Source: CAYVQZ01 sp964453435
GTDB lineage: Bacteria > Abyssobacteria > SURF-5
Direction: 5' to 3'
NCBI GenBank assembly: GCA_964453435.1
Contig: CAYVQZ010000003.1
Location: 1-64,000 of the forward strand
Length of the DNA: 64,000 bases
Shown: in pieces, positions 43,929-51,637 of the stretch
How positions within the stretch are numbered: the stretch's first letter is position 1
How the letters are laid out: each line of letters starts with the position of its first letter
Position numbers and translations under genes: made by a program
Notes under the pieces: model-generated
What the model saw: only the letters and a program-made list of their open reading frames with translations
What the model was told of the DNA's origin: nothing
Database searches by the model: none

Positions 43929-43934
43929 GAAAAC
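43916..43934. promoter_or_regulatory. 19-bp palindrome on the aroF -35 box, candidate operator
   Basis: GTTTTCTTG-T-CAAGAAAAC has perfect 9-nt arms and covers the whole -35 hexamer. A repressor bound here would block RNA polymerase. The regulator is unknown, and no copy was noticed elsewhere in the window. Confidence 0.5.
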
Positions 43935-44005
43935 ACGGTCGCAGAAAACATTATGCCCGAACATATGCGTGTCGCGGCCGCGCGTTGCGGCGCCCTGCTT
44001 GCGCG

Positions 44006-44135
44006 TAACTGTCCCACGATTGCCCGGCGAAGGGGACTGTGAATCTGTCCCACGGTTGTATATTTTGCCGAACAACGAGCTTTGGGGGCTGTCCCCGACG
44101 CGGAACACCTTCAGCATGAATCGTGGGACAGTCTC
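44006..44135. repeat. dispersed intergenic repeat, copy 4
   Basis: CTGTCCCACGATTGCC at 44008-44023 and GGGACTGTGA at 44031-44040 match the element at 8161, and CCCACGGTTG to TGCCGAA matches that at 9590-9627. GGGGCTGTCCCCG and GTGGGACAGTC follow. It fills most of the 43935-44256 gap, which holds no gene; the composition is clearly repeat-derived. Confidence 0.6.
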
Positions 44136-44256
44136 CATGGCTCCCTGCGCAGGAGTTTTCGGCTTCGCGGAAAAGGCGTCGTTGACCGAATCGAGCGACG
44201 GTATTAAGCGCTTCTGCGCCGTTGCCAGTCATCCCTGAAATTTTTTAGAGATTTCT

Positions 44257-44943
44257 TCATCTCTTGTACGCGAGAATGAACAACTGTTTTCCCAAGATTC
44301 GGTGGGCGCAAGGAATCTTCAGATATGCTTTCACGAAGACTCTTCCTTTTGGATATTTGCTGCGGAATGTGTACGGCAGGAAACGTCCTTTCAGGATACC
44401 GATTTCGAAGCCGGAAGTTATGATAGCCTCGCGCATGCTCTCCTCGCTGAGAGCGATTTGATGGTCGAAGTAGTCCCAGTATTGCATGTACAGATATTTG
44501 ACATTCGGCTGTATGACGATAAGTTTTCCATTTGGGACAAGTATCCTCCTGATTTCCGCCAGGGTATCAATTATGGATTGGCGGCTGGGCAGGTGTTCGA
44601 AGAAATTCGACGCAAAAACGACGTCGATGGTTGAGTCCTCGATATCTATCGTGTTTTCATCTCGCGGGTGCATCACGGTTACGCCTTGCGCGGCGTACTT
44701 CTCCGTATCCGGATTGATGTCAACGGCATACTTTTGTCCGCAGTTGATGTTGTTAATGAACTCGCAGGTGCCTGCGCCCAGGTCGACCACCGAATCGGAA
44801 GCCCCGATGAATTTTTGGAGAAAATCGCTGCAGATAACCTGCCAGACCTGGTTTTTCTGCTTCAGGGCGCGGGCATCGAATCGCTCGCGGTAAATTGCCA
44901 CGAGGTTGGTCAGATTCGATGGGCGATTTTTGGTCTCTCCCAT
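44257..44943 (-). CDS. class I SAM-dependent methyltransferase
   Basis: A 228-residue methyltransferase: VVDLGAGTCEFINNINCG as motif I, AVDINPD as the acidic strand, IDVVFASNFFEHLPS as motif IV and LIVIQPNVKYLYMQYWDY, the latter typical of a group found in glycan and lipid modification clusters. It is the last gene of a four-gene operon; its start lies 3 bp after the stop of the FAD oxidoreductase gene. The partners suggest a lipid-linked or isoprenoid substrate, which is inference. Confidence 0.85.
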   Translation of the reverse strand: MGETKNRPSNLTNLVAIYRERFDARALKQKNQVWQVICSDFLQKFIGASDSVVDLGAGTCEFINNINCGQKYAVDINPDTEKYAAQGVTVMHPRDENTIDIEDSTIDVVFASNFFEHLPSRQSIIDTLAEIRRILVPNGKLIVIQPNVKYLYMQYWDYFDHQIALSEESMREAIITSGFEIGILKGRFLPYTFRSKYPKGRVFVKAYLKIPCAHRILGKQLFILAYKR

Positions 44944-44946
44944 GCG

Positions 44947-46272
44947 TTATTCCTTTTGAATGATCCCGGCAAGGGTTTTCGCCAACCCGATCATCCCGCT
45001 GAGCGTTCGATCGGAGGGATACAATTGTGTGGAATCGATAAGGTAGAGTCCTTCGATGGGCGATTTTTGTTCGGGCACAACCTGAGAGAAATCCGTGGTG
45101 CAGATTGCCTGCGCGTAGGGGTCCCGAAAAACCCGCCAGTCGGCTATTGAAACAGGATTGAATCCGGAAGAAATAAGCCGCATGCATGAGGAGTATTCCC
45201 GTAAAAGCTCGTGGTCGCGGCAGGAATACCGTTCGTTGGTGGTTTCGAGATAAAAGGGGATGTAGGCAATCTTTCTCCCCTGGAGATCGGGCCGGGGATT
45301 CAGATTCGTGTATTCAATTACGCCGTTGAACGGGATGCGCCGGTCGTTGACATTGACCCAGAAACTGTCGGTTATGGGCCGGGCCAGCTTGAGGATCATG
45401 CACACGACACCTATGTATTTCACTTGTTCGAGGCGGCGGCGATAATCGGCGCATTCCGACGGAAGCATGCGGCACAACAACGGCAGCGCGACGGTTGAAA
45501 CCACCGCATCGAAATTCAGCGTGCGGCCATCGCATTTCAAGCCGGTGGCCCTGCCATTGTTGACAAGGAGGGAACTCACCGCCGAGGCCAGTTTTATCTC
45601 CCCGCCGCGGCTCAGAATTTCTTCGGCAAGCATGTCAATCAGCATTTTTGAGCCGCCCGCCAGGTAGCCCAGTTCCTCCCGTTGCCTCAAACCTTTTCGC
45701 GATTTTGCCACACGGTGGATGCGATGCCACATCCACGACGCGGAGATGTCGTCGGCGTATTCGCCGAATTTGATTTTCAAGAGGGGTCTCCAGATTACGT
45801 CATACGCTTGTTCGCCGATATGGCGTGTTAGCCAGACGCTGGCGGGCTCCTTTTCGAGCTCTTGCCAGTTCTTGATCGATCTCGCATACATGATGTTAAA
45901 GCCGAATCGGAGTCTCGCCGCGAGACTGATTGGTTTAAAGAACAGGAGGTCGAAAGGGGAACCGAACGGATAGAGGTTGCCATCGCAGAAGAAGCTCATT
46001 TTGGTGGGGCGCCAGCGCAGTTTCTGATCGAGGCCGAGTTCCTTGCAGAGTTCGAGCAGGTCGTGATCGCCCAGGCAAATAAAATGATAATACTTTTCAA
46101 TGAAACTGCCGCCGAAATCGAACGAACCGGCAAGGCCGCCAAGTGTGTGGTCACGTTCGATGACGGTCACTTTGTGGCCCTGCTTTGAGAGGAAATATCC
46201 GGCGCTGAGACCGGAAATGCCGCCTCCGATAATCGCCAGATTCAATTTGCCGGCGTTGCTGCCTATCGCCAT
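44947..46272 (-). CDS. FAD-dependent oxidoreductase of the amine oxidase/desaturase superfamily
   Basis: A 441-residue flavoprotein with the N-terminal FAD loop IIGGGISGLSAGYFLSKQGH and the second dinucleotide segment ERDHTLGGLAGSF. FIEKYYHFI and the C-terminal GLYLIDSTQLYPSDRTLSG complete the fold. Relatives include protoporphyrinogen oxidases, phytoene desaturases and UDP-galactopyranose mutases; the GGLAGSF...EKYYH group occurs in polysaccharide and lipid loci. Start ATG 46272 is chosen because the upstream extension lies within the DUF362 gene. It overlaps that gene by 10 bp. Confidence 0.85.
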   Translation of the reverse strand: MAIGSNAGKLNLAIIGGGISGLSAGYFLSKQGHKVTVIERDHTLGGLAGSFDFGGSFIEKYYHFICLGDHDLLELCKELGLDQKLRWRPTKMSFFCDGNLYPFGSPFDLLFFKPISLAARLRFGFNIMYARSIKNWQELEKEPASVWLTRHIGEQAYDVIWRPLLKIKFGEYADDISASWMWHRIHRVAKSRKGLRQREELGYLAGGSKMLIDMLAEEILSRGGEIKLASAVSSLLVNNGRATGLKCDGRTLNFDAVVSTVALPLLCRMLPSECADYRRRLEQVKYIGVVCMILKLARPITDSFWVNVNDRRIPFNGVIEYTNLNPRPDLQGRKIAYIPFYLETTNERYSCRDHELLREYSSCMRLISSGFNPVSIADWRVFRDPYAQAICTTDFSQVVPEQKSPIEGLYLIDSTQLYPSDRTLSGMIGLAKTLAGIIQKE

Positions 46273-47327
46273 TGTTCGCCGTACCCGGTGTTGTTGATTA
46301 TGCTGTCCCTCATCCTCCTGCCGCGAACCAGATAATACCAGCCGTAGTACCAGAGTCGCGCGCCCCAGCAACAGATTTGGAATATGGGGGTATCAAAAAA
46401 GAGCCATTTCATGAACGATTTTCTCAAGGCGAGTTCAACCCACGATACCAGGTTGTGACGCGCCGGCTTGAAGTTCAGATTGAGCGATAGGTCGTCGTCA
46501 CCGACAACATCGATTTGGTCCGGATTTCCGACACCGAGCTCGAGCGAGTGACAGTTCTGTATGTGACGTATATCCAAAGGGTCGAAGCCCTGTATTTTTG
46601 CGGCGACGGTGTCCAGGGCCACGAAATCTCCCGATGCGAGAATGCGGTCGACCACTCGGGGCTCTCCGGACTTTGGGCTGTCACCCTCTAAGCCGACCGT
46701 CGCATCCATTACGGCAAACTTTGGGGTTACGGCGTTATTGATGTCGGCCAGCGCCTCGTTGAGCACCAGATGGTAATTATGCCTGAGTTTCGGCAGACAT
46801 CCCCATTGGTTTTTGATCGCTCCCGTGATTGTAGTCTTGTTATGGGTCTTGAGCACGGGAATGGTAATGAGCTTCGTTCGGAGAAGAATTTCGGGAACGC
46901 GAATTTCGTCGAATGCCATCCCGTTCGGCATTGGAACGGACCGGAATTCCATGTTGGTCATATTGACCCATGTCGCGCCGTATTGTCGGCAGACCACGTC
47001 GATGCGGGTTTGTCGGAGAGCCTTTTCGACATCGACCACCACCTGGTCCGACTCAACAACAAAAATGGAGCCAACATGCTCTTTGATCGTCTGTATGACT
47101 CCCTCGACGACCCATGGACTAGTCACCGCGCCGGGCAGGAACAGGTCCCATCCGAGATTCACCTTCAACGAAACATCGGCTCCCGGCGAAATAAAATCTT
47201 TCCAGCGAGCGAGTTCCATCGCTTCCCTGACAGCGTCATGGACTCCGTTCTTGATCCGAATTATGCTGACAGTCGATTTTGGGGTATCCAAGATGACCAC
47301 ATTTCTCCTTTGTCGTTTCGCATGCAC
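46263..47327 (-). CDS. DUF362-family protein
   Basis: The 354-residue protein has the DUF362 pattern: VSLKVNLGWD near residue 53, LITIPVLKTHNKTTITGAIK, NQWGCLPKLRHNY, KFAVMDATVGLEGDSP and the DTVAAKIQGFDP segment. Some members carry ferredoxin clusters, but no CxxCxxC motif is seen here. Function is unknown in general; several occur beside redox enzymes. The C-terminal 60 residues hold two hydrophobic, Trp-rich stretches that may touch the membrane. ATG 47327 lies inside the upstream gene; GTG 47300, just after AGGAG, is an equally good start. Confidence 0.85.
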   Translation of the reverse strand: MHAKRQRRNVVILDTPKSTVSIIRIKNGVHDAVREAMELARWKDFISPGADVSLKVNLGWDLFLPGAVTSPWVVEGVIQTIKEHVGSIFVVESDQVVVDVEKALRQTRIDVVCRQYGATWVNMTNMEFRSVPMPNGMAFDEIRVPEILLRTKLITIPVLKTHNKTTITGAIKNQWGCLPKLRHNYHLVLNEALADINNAVTPKFAVMDATVGLEGDSPKSGEPRVVDRILASGDFVALDTVAAKIQGFDPLDIRHIQNCHSLELGVGNPDQIDVVGDDDLSLNLNFKPARHNLVSWVELALRKSFMKWLFFDTPIFQICCWGARLWYYGWYYLVRGRRMRDSIINNTGYGEQWR

Positions 47328-48061
47328 TCACGAATATGAACGGGACGGTTGCTGATGACGACATCGACTCCAAGGTCGAACAGGTTTGCCGCATCAGTCG
47401 CCTCGTCGACGGTCCAAGTGACAACAAACCAGCGTTTGGCGCCTGCTTTTTGCACCAATTTGCCCGTTACGAGAGGATAGCGCGGGTGGACTCCGTCGAT
47501 TCGAATGATATGCGCTGCCCAAGCGCGCTTCAAGTGGACGGGCTGGTTGTCGGAAAAGAGGAGCCCAACCTTGAGCCGGGGGTCAATTCCAATGACACGC
47601 CTTATGGAAAAGGGGTTGAAGGAGGAAAGTATCACGGATGACTGCAATCCCATTTTTCGGATAATTTCGACCACTTTCCCCTCGAGACCGTTATTGGTGA
47701 TGGAACGACTCTTCAATTCGACGTTTACAAGCATCCGGCCGCCAAGGAGTTCAAGAACTTCCTCGAGTGTCGGGATTTTTTGACCGCGGTAGCGCCCGCC
47801 GAAATGAGCGCCTGCATCCAATTCCCGAAGCTCTTCGAACGACAATTCGCTCACAAAACCCGTCCCGTCGGTCAGCTTATCGACACGGTCGTCATGAAAC
47901 ACGACAACTCGGCCGGTTTTGCACAGGCGAGCATCGAGTTCCACCCCGTCGAGGGCGAGCTCCACGGCCCGTTGAAAACCCGCAAGAGTATTCTCGGGGG
48001 CCTCGTGCGGCGCCCCCCTGTGTCCGAAAATGAGTTTTTCGCGTCCCAATCGCTGCAACAT
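47261..48061 (-). CDS. glycerophosphodiester phosphodiesterase
   Basis: The 266-residue protein has the GDPD active site: FGHRGAPHEAPENTLAGF (His and Glu), GVELDARLCKTGRVVVFHDD (Glu, Asp, His) and VNVELKS. It releases glycerol 3-phosphate from glycerophosphodiesters of lipid turnover. No signal peptide is seen, so it is likely cytoplasmic. ATG 48061 is preferred over an upstream ATG at 48142 because a good promoter (48113-48142) covers that extension. It is the first gene of an operon with DUF362, FAD oxidoreductase and methyltransferase. Confidence 0.9.
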   Translation of the reverse strand: MLQRLGREKLIFGHRGAPHEAPENTLAGFQRAVELALDGVELDARLCKTGRVVVFHDDRVDKLTDGTGFVSELSFEELRELDAGAHFGGRYRGQKIPTLEEVLELLGGRMLVNVELKSRSITNNGLEGKVVEIIRKMGLQSSVILSSFNPFSIRRVIGIDPRLKVGLLFSDNQPVHLKRAWAAHIIRIDGVHPRYPLVTGKLVQKAGAKRWFVVTWTVDEATDAANLFDLGVDVVISNRPVHIRECMRNDKGEMWSSWIPQNRLSA

Positions 48062-48112
48062 TGTATCGCGGAGCAAATCGTACGAATGCGGCCGGGTCCC
48101 GAAACGACGTTT

Positions 48113-48142
48113 ATGATAGCACCCGAACTTTTTATGCGTCAA
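48113..48142 (-). promoter_or_regulatory. sigma70-type promoter for the GDPD operon
   Basis: On the minus strand TTGACG (48142-48137), an 18-bp spacer and TATCAT (48118-48113). It supports the start of the GDPD gene at 48061. Confidence 0.55.
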
Positions 48143-48223
48143 GGCTGTCTGATGTCGTCTGACGCAGTTTCATGGACGGCGATGCTGCTCGCCTTGCCGG
48201 GAAAAGAGCGTACGGATGACGAA

Positions 48224-49837
48224 TCAGGTCGCTTTCCTTGACTGTTCCAGCGCCGCCCGCGCGAAGTGATAAAACATCTTGGATGGTTTGTCAAGCGTTG
48301 ATGTGAGTTCGGGATGGAACTGGCTGGCCATGAAGAAGGGGTGCTCTTTGAGTTCCACTATCTGCATAATAGGCTTGCCGCGGGCTTTCCCGGAAAAAAC
48401 CAGGCCCGCTTTCTCCATCTGCTTAATGTACTTCGGATTCACTTCGTTCCGGTGGCGGAATCTTTTCCGGGTTTTGTTCCCGTACATCTCATAAGCGCGA
48501 GTGCCCTTCTTCACTACCACATCGTGCCCCCCGAGCCGCATCGTCCCGCCCTTGTAAGTGATTCCGATTTGTTCCGGCAGGTAGTCGATCACGAGGTGTT
48601 TGGCGTCTTCCCGAATCTCGCGACTGTTTGCATCCTTGATTCCACAGACGTTTCTGGCATATTCAATAACGGCAAGCTGCAAACCGTAGCAGAGTCCGAG
48701 ATACGGGAGCTTGTTCTCCCGCGCATATTTGACAACCGATATTTTGCCTTCCGCGCCGCGCGGTCCGAATCCGCCGGCGACGATAACGCCATTGACGCCG
48801 TCGAGCGCATTGTCCACGGCGACTTTTCCGCGCTCAATATCGGTTGTTTCGACCCATTTCTTGTTCACTTTGCAGTTCAAGTGAGCCGCGCTATGAACGA
48901 GCGCCTCCTCGATGCTGATATAGGAGTCGGCCAATTCGGTGTACTTTCCGCATATCGCGATGGTGATTTCCTGCTTTGGGTGCTTAATATGGCTTACGAG
49001 TTTTTTCCATTCCCCGAGCCGATTGGGGATTCTGATTCCGAGTTGTTTCCCGAGAACGCGCCGAAGTCCTTCTTGTTCAAAAATGAGCGGCAATTCGTAA
49101 ACGGTATCGAGATATGGATCGCTTATCACATTCTGTTGAGGCACATTGCAGAGCCAATGGATTTTCAGTTTGGTACGGTCGGTCAACTTTTCCCTCGAGC
49201 GGCCGATTATGATTTGGGGGAAAATGCCTCGCTCTCGAAGAAAGAGAATGCTCTGCTGGATGGGTTTTGTTTTTTGCTGTCCCAGTTCATCGAGGACGGG
49301 AACAAGGCCGAGGTGGACATACACGATGTCTTTCGGCCCGACGTCCGCGCTCAGCTCGCGAACCGCCTCGAGGAACCACAGGTTCTCGATGTCACCGACC
49401 GTCCCGCCTATCTCGACGAGCACGACGTCAGCTTTTTCTTTTCGGGCGATCCGCTTCAAGCGTTTTCGAATTTCTCCCGTGACGTGAGGTATAACCTGCA
49501 CGGTCCTTCCGAGAAAGTCGCCGCGCCGTTCTTTCTCCACAAGGGCCTGAAAGATTTTCCCGGATGTGAGGTTCCACTCGGATTTGCAGTGAATGTTCAA
49601 AAACCTCTCGTAATGTCCGAAATCAAGGTCTACTTCCCCGCCGTCGTCGAGCACGAAGACCTCGCCGTGCTCGATGGGGTTCATCGTGCCGGGGTCAACG
49701 TTCAGATAGCCGTCACACTTAATCAGGACGACTCGGTAGGTCGGAACAAGCAGTCTGGCAATGGAGGCTGAAACGACCCCTTTGCCCAAGCCGGATAACA
49801 CGCCGCCGGTCACAACGATCCACTTCGTATTTGTCAT
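48224..49837 (-). CDS. pyrG: CTP synthase, divergent group
   Basis: A 537-residue CTP synthase that aminates UTP using glutamine. The synthetase domain starts WIVVTGGVLSGLGKGVVSAS; HGEVFVLDDGGEVDLDFGHY is the UTP/metal region. The glutaminase domain from about 290 has GFGPRGAEGK, the catalytic Cys in LGLCYGLQLAVIEYARN and His/Glu in QFHPEL. Several normally fixed residues differ: KCDGYLNVDPGTMNPIEHG replaces the common KLDPYINVDPGTMSPFQHG, and GLCYGLQ replaces GICLGMQ. It is full length and probably active. ATG 49837 is preferred over GTG 49846. Confidence 0.95.
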   Translation of the reverse strand: MTNTKWIVVTGGVLSGLGKGVVSASIARLLVPTYRVVLIKCDGYLNVDPGTMNPIEHGEVFVLDDGGEVDLDFGHYERFLNIHCKSEWNLTSGKIFQALVEKERRGDFLGRTVQVIPHVTGEIRKRLKRIARKEKADVVLVEIGGTVGDIENLWFLEAVRELSADVGPKDIVYVHLGLVPVLDELGQQKTKPIQQSILFLRERGIFPQIIIGRSREKLTDRTKLKIHWLCNVPQQNVISDPYLDTVYELPLIFEQEGLRRVLGKQLGIRIPNRLGEWKKLVSHIKHPKQEITIAICGKYTELADSYISIEEALVHSAAHLNCKVNKKWVETTDIERGKVAVDNALDGVNGVIVAGGFGPRGAEGKISVVKYARENKLPYLGLCYGLQLAVIEYARNVCGIKDANSREIREDAKHLVIDYLPEQIGITYKGGTMRLGGHDVVVKKGTRAYEMYGNKTRKRFRHRNEVNPKYIKQMEKAGLVFSGKARGKPIMQIVELKEHPFFMASQFHPELTSTLDKPSKMFYHFARAALEQSRKAT

Positions 49838-49882
49838 GAAGAACACCGAATAAGGCTAGAGGAACACCATATATCGGTACAT

Positions 49883-49911
49883 AATGTAGCATACGTCCGA
49901 CATCTTGTCAA
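49883..49911 (-). promoter_or_regulatory. sigma70-type promoter for pyrG
   Basis: On the minus strand TTGACA (49911-49906), a 17-bp spacer and TACATT (49888-49883), 45 bp before the start codon. Confidence 0.55.
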
Positions 49912-49934
49912 AATCGGAGATATGCAGAAAAAAA

Positions 49935-49963
49935 TTGACCTGAAGGCCGCACTCATGTATGAT
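49935..49963 (+). promoter_or_regulatory. sigma70-type promoter for the B12 radical SAM gene
   Basis: TTGACC (49935-49940), a 17-bp spacer and TATGAT (49958-49963), 65 bp before the TTG start. It diverges from the pyrG promoter. Confidence 0.62.
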
Positions 49964-50028
49964 GAATTAACCGTTTTTTTCCTCCTTGAGAATGCACTGA
50001 CAATTGAAGTTCACGGAGAGAGGCTACA

Positions 50029-51522
50029 TTGAAAAAAATAATTTTTGTCGAACCGAAGGCGCCCGGTTTTCACATATTCAGCAAGTGGAGTCTGCCCCGG
50101 CTTGGAACGGTGATGCTGGCAACAATACTCCGGGACCTCGGGCACGACGTCAAGGTCTATATCGAGGAAATTCAGAAAGCGGACAAGGAAGAACTGCGCG
50201 GCGCCGACCTTGTTGGCATCTCGACTATCACGTCGACCGCTCCCCGGGCGTATGCGCTGGGAGACGAACTGCGCGCCAGCGGCGTTCCCGTGGCAATGGG
50301 AGGGGCGCATCCCACATTTCTTTCCGATGAAGCAATGGAGCATGCCGACTTCGTCGTTCGCGGTGAAGGCGAGGAAGCCATTGTCGAACTCCTCGAAGCT
50401 CTTGACGGGAAACGGGGCCTGCATACGATTGCGGGGCTCACCTATCGGGACAACGGCGCCGTAATCCATAATCCGGCGCGGCGGTTGTGTCCCGACCTCA
50501 ACTCGCATCCGTCGCCCGACCTTTCGCTGATCGCGGGGTTCGGCTCGGGCACACGCAGTTTTTTCAGACACAACCCCATCATTCCGGTGTTGACATCGAG
50601 GGGCTGCCCATTCAACTGCAAGTTCTGTTCGGTGACTACGATGTTCGGCCGCAAGTACCGTTTCCGTTCTCCCGAGAAGGTGCTCGAGGATATTCGTCCC
50701 TACGCGGGCAGGACAATCTTCTTCTATGACGACAATTTTGCCGCGAATAAACAACGGACAAAGGCGTTGTTGCGGCTGATGATCGAGGAGGGCGTCACAC
50801 CGCAATGGACGGCCCAAGTGCGCGTGGAGGTGGCGAAGGACGAAGAATTGCTCGACCTGATGGAGCGCTCGAATTGTTTCGCGGTGTATGTGGGAATCGA
50901 ATCCATCAATCCTCAGACGCTTGAATTGTACTCGAAGGGACAGACGCTCGAAGATATCACGGAGAGCATACGGAAATTTCACGAACACGGAATCCGTATA
51001 CATGGGATGTTTGTTTTGGGGTCCGACGAAGACGACGTGCGCATCATCCGGGAAACGGCGAAGTTCGCAAAACGGGTGAAGATCGACTCGGTCCAGTTCA
51101 TGATTCTTACGCCGATTCCGGGGTCCGAGATTTTCGCGGAATTCTGCAAGGAAAAGAAGATATTCACCTATGACTGGACGTTCTATGATGGGCACCACGT
51201 CGTGTTCAAACCGAAGAAAATGGTTCCCATCGTGCTTCAGAAAGAAGCGGTGCGCGCCATGAAGAAATTCTTCTCGCGGGCGCAGATGCTCAAGGGGCTG
51301 TTCCGAGGCGACTTGCACGGAGCAATGTTGAGAGGATACGGGAATCGAATCATCAAGAAGTGGGAGCGATTCAACAAGGATTTCTACTACAACCTGAAGC
51401 ATGAATTATATGGTGAATTGAACTCGCAGCTCAGCAAGATCACCGGGAAGTTCCGGCAACCGGATTTCATACGATTGAACACTCAGGACGAGGACCAGCA
51501 GGCTATTTCCGACAAGGTTTGA
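50029..51522 (+). CDS. B12-binding-domain radical SAM protein
   Basis: A 497-residue protein with an N-terminal cobalamin-binding-like domain (1-140; LPRLGTVMLATILRDLGHDV, MGGAHPTFLSDE) and a radical SAM core with C193-x3-C197-x2-C200 in GCPFNCKFCS, then FFYDDNFAANKQRTK and VYVGIESINPQTL. The C-terminal 110 residues are basic and helical. It belongs to the large group that includes hopanoid and bacteriochlorophyll methylases; the substrate here is unknown. It starts at TTG 50029 after GAGAGAGG and has its own promoter. It shares layout with the protein at 12858 but they are not close relatives. Confidence 0.87.
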   Translation: MKKIIFVEPKAPGFHIFSKWSLPRLGTVMLATILRDLGHDVKVYIEEIQKADKEELRGADLVGISTITSTAPRAYALGDELRASGVPVAMGGAHPTFLSDEAMEHADFVVRGEGEEAIVELLEALDGKRGLHTIAGLTYRDNGAVIHNPARRLCPDLNSHPSPDLSLIAGFGSGTRSFFRHNPIIPVLTSRGCPFNCKFCSVTTMFGRKYRFRSPEKVLEDIRPYAGRTIFFYDDNFAANKQRTKALLRLMIEEGVTPQWTAQVRVEVAKDEELLDLMERSNCFAVYVGIESINPQTLELYSKGQTLEDITESIRKFHEHGIRIHGMFVLGSDEDDVRIIRETAKFAKRVKIDSVQFMILTPIPGSEIFAEFCKEKKIFTYDWTFYDGHHVVFKPKKMVPIVLQKEAVRAMKKFFSRAQMLKGLFRGDLHGAMLRGYGNRIIKKWERFNKDFYYNLKHELYGELNSQLSKITGKFRQPDFIRLNTQDEDQQAISDKV

Positions 51523-51571
51523 CTCCAAAAACGATTGCCCACGAAACGGGCCTTCATATGGCCGCAGCAAA

Positions 51572-51614
51572 AGTCCGAAATGGCGACATTTTGGGCTTTT
51601 TCTTTTTTCGGACT
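51572..51614. other. inverted repeat in the leader of the mannosidase gene
   Basis: AGTCCGAAA (51572-51580) and TTTCGGACT (51606-51614) pair over 9 bp around a 25-nt loop. It lies before the ATG at 51638. The T-rich run falls inside the loop, not after the stem, so it does not look like a standard terminator. A leader hairpin is possible. Confidence 0.3.
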
Positions 51615-51637
51615 GATGGCGAGGGGAGGTTCTCTCG

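Noticed and set aside
48314..49771. 485-codon plus-strand ORF
   Set aside because: Antisense shadow of pyrG.
50011..51402. 463-codon minus-strand ORF
   Set aside because: Antisense shadow of the radical SAM gene.
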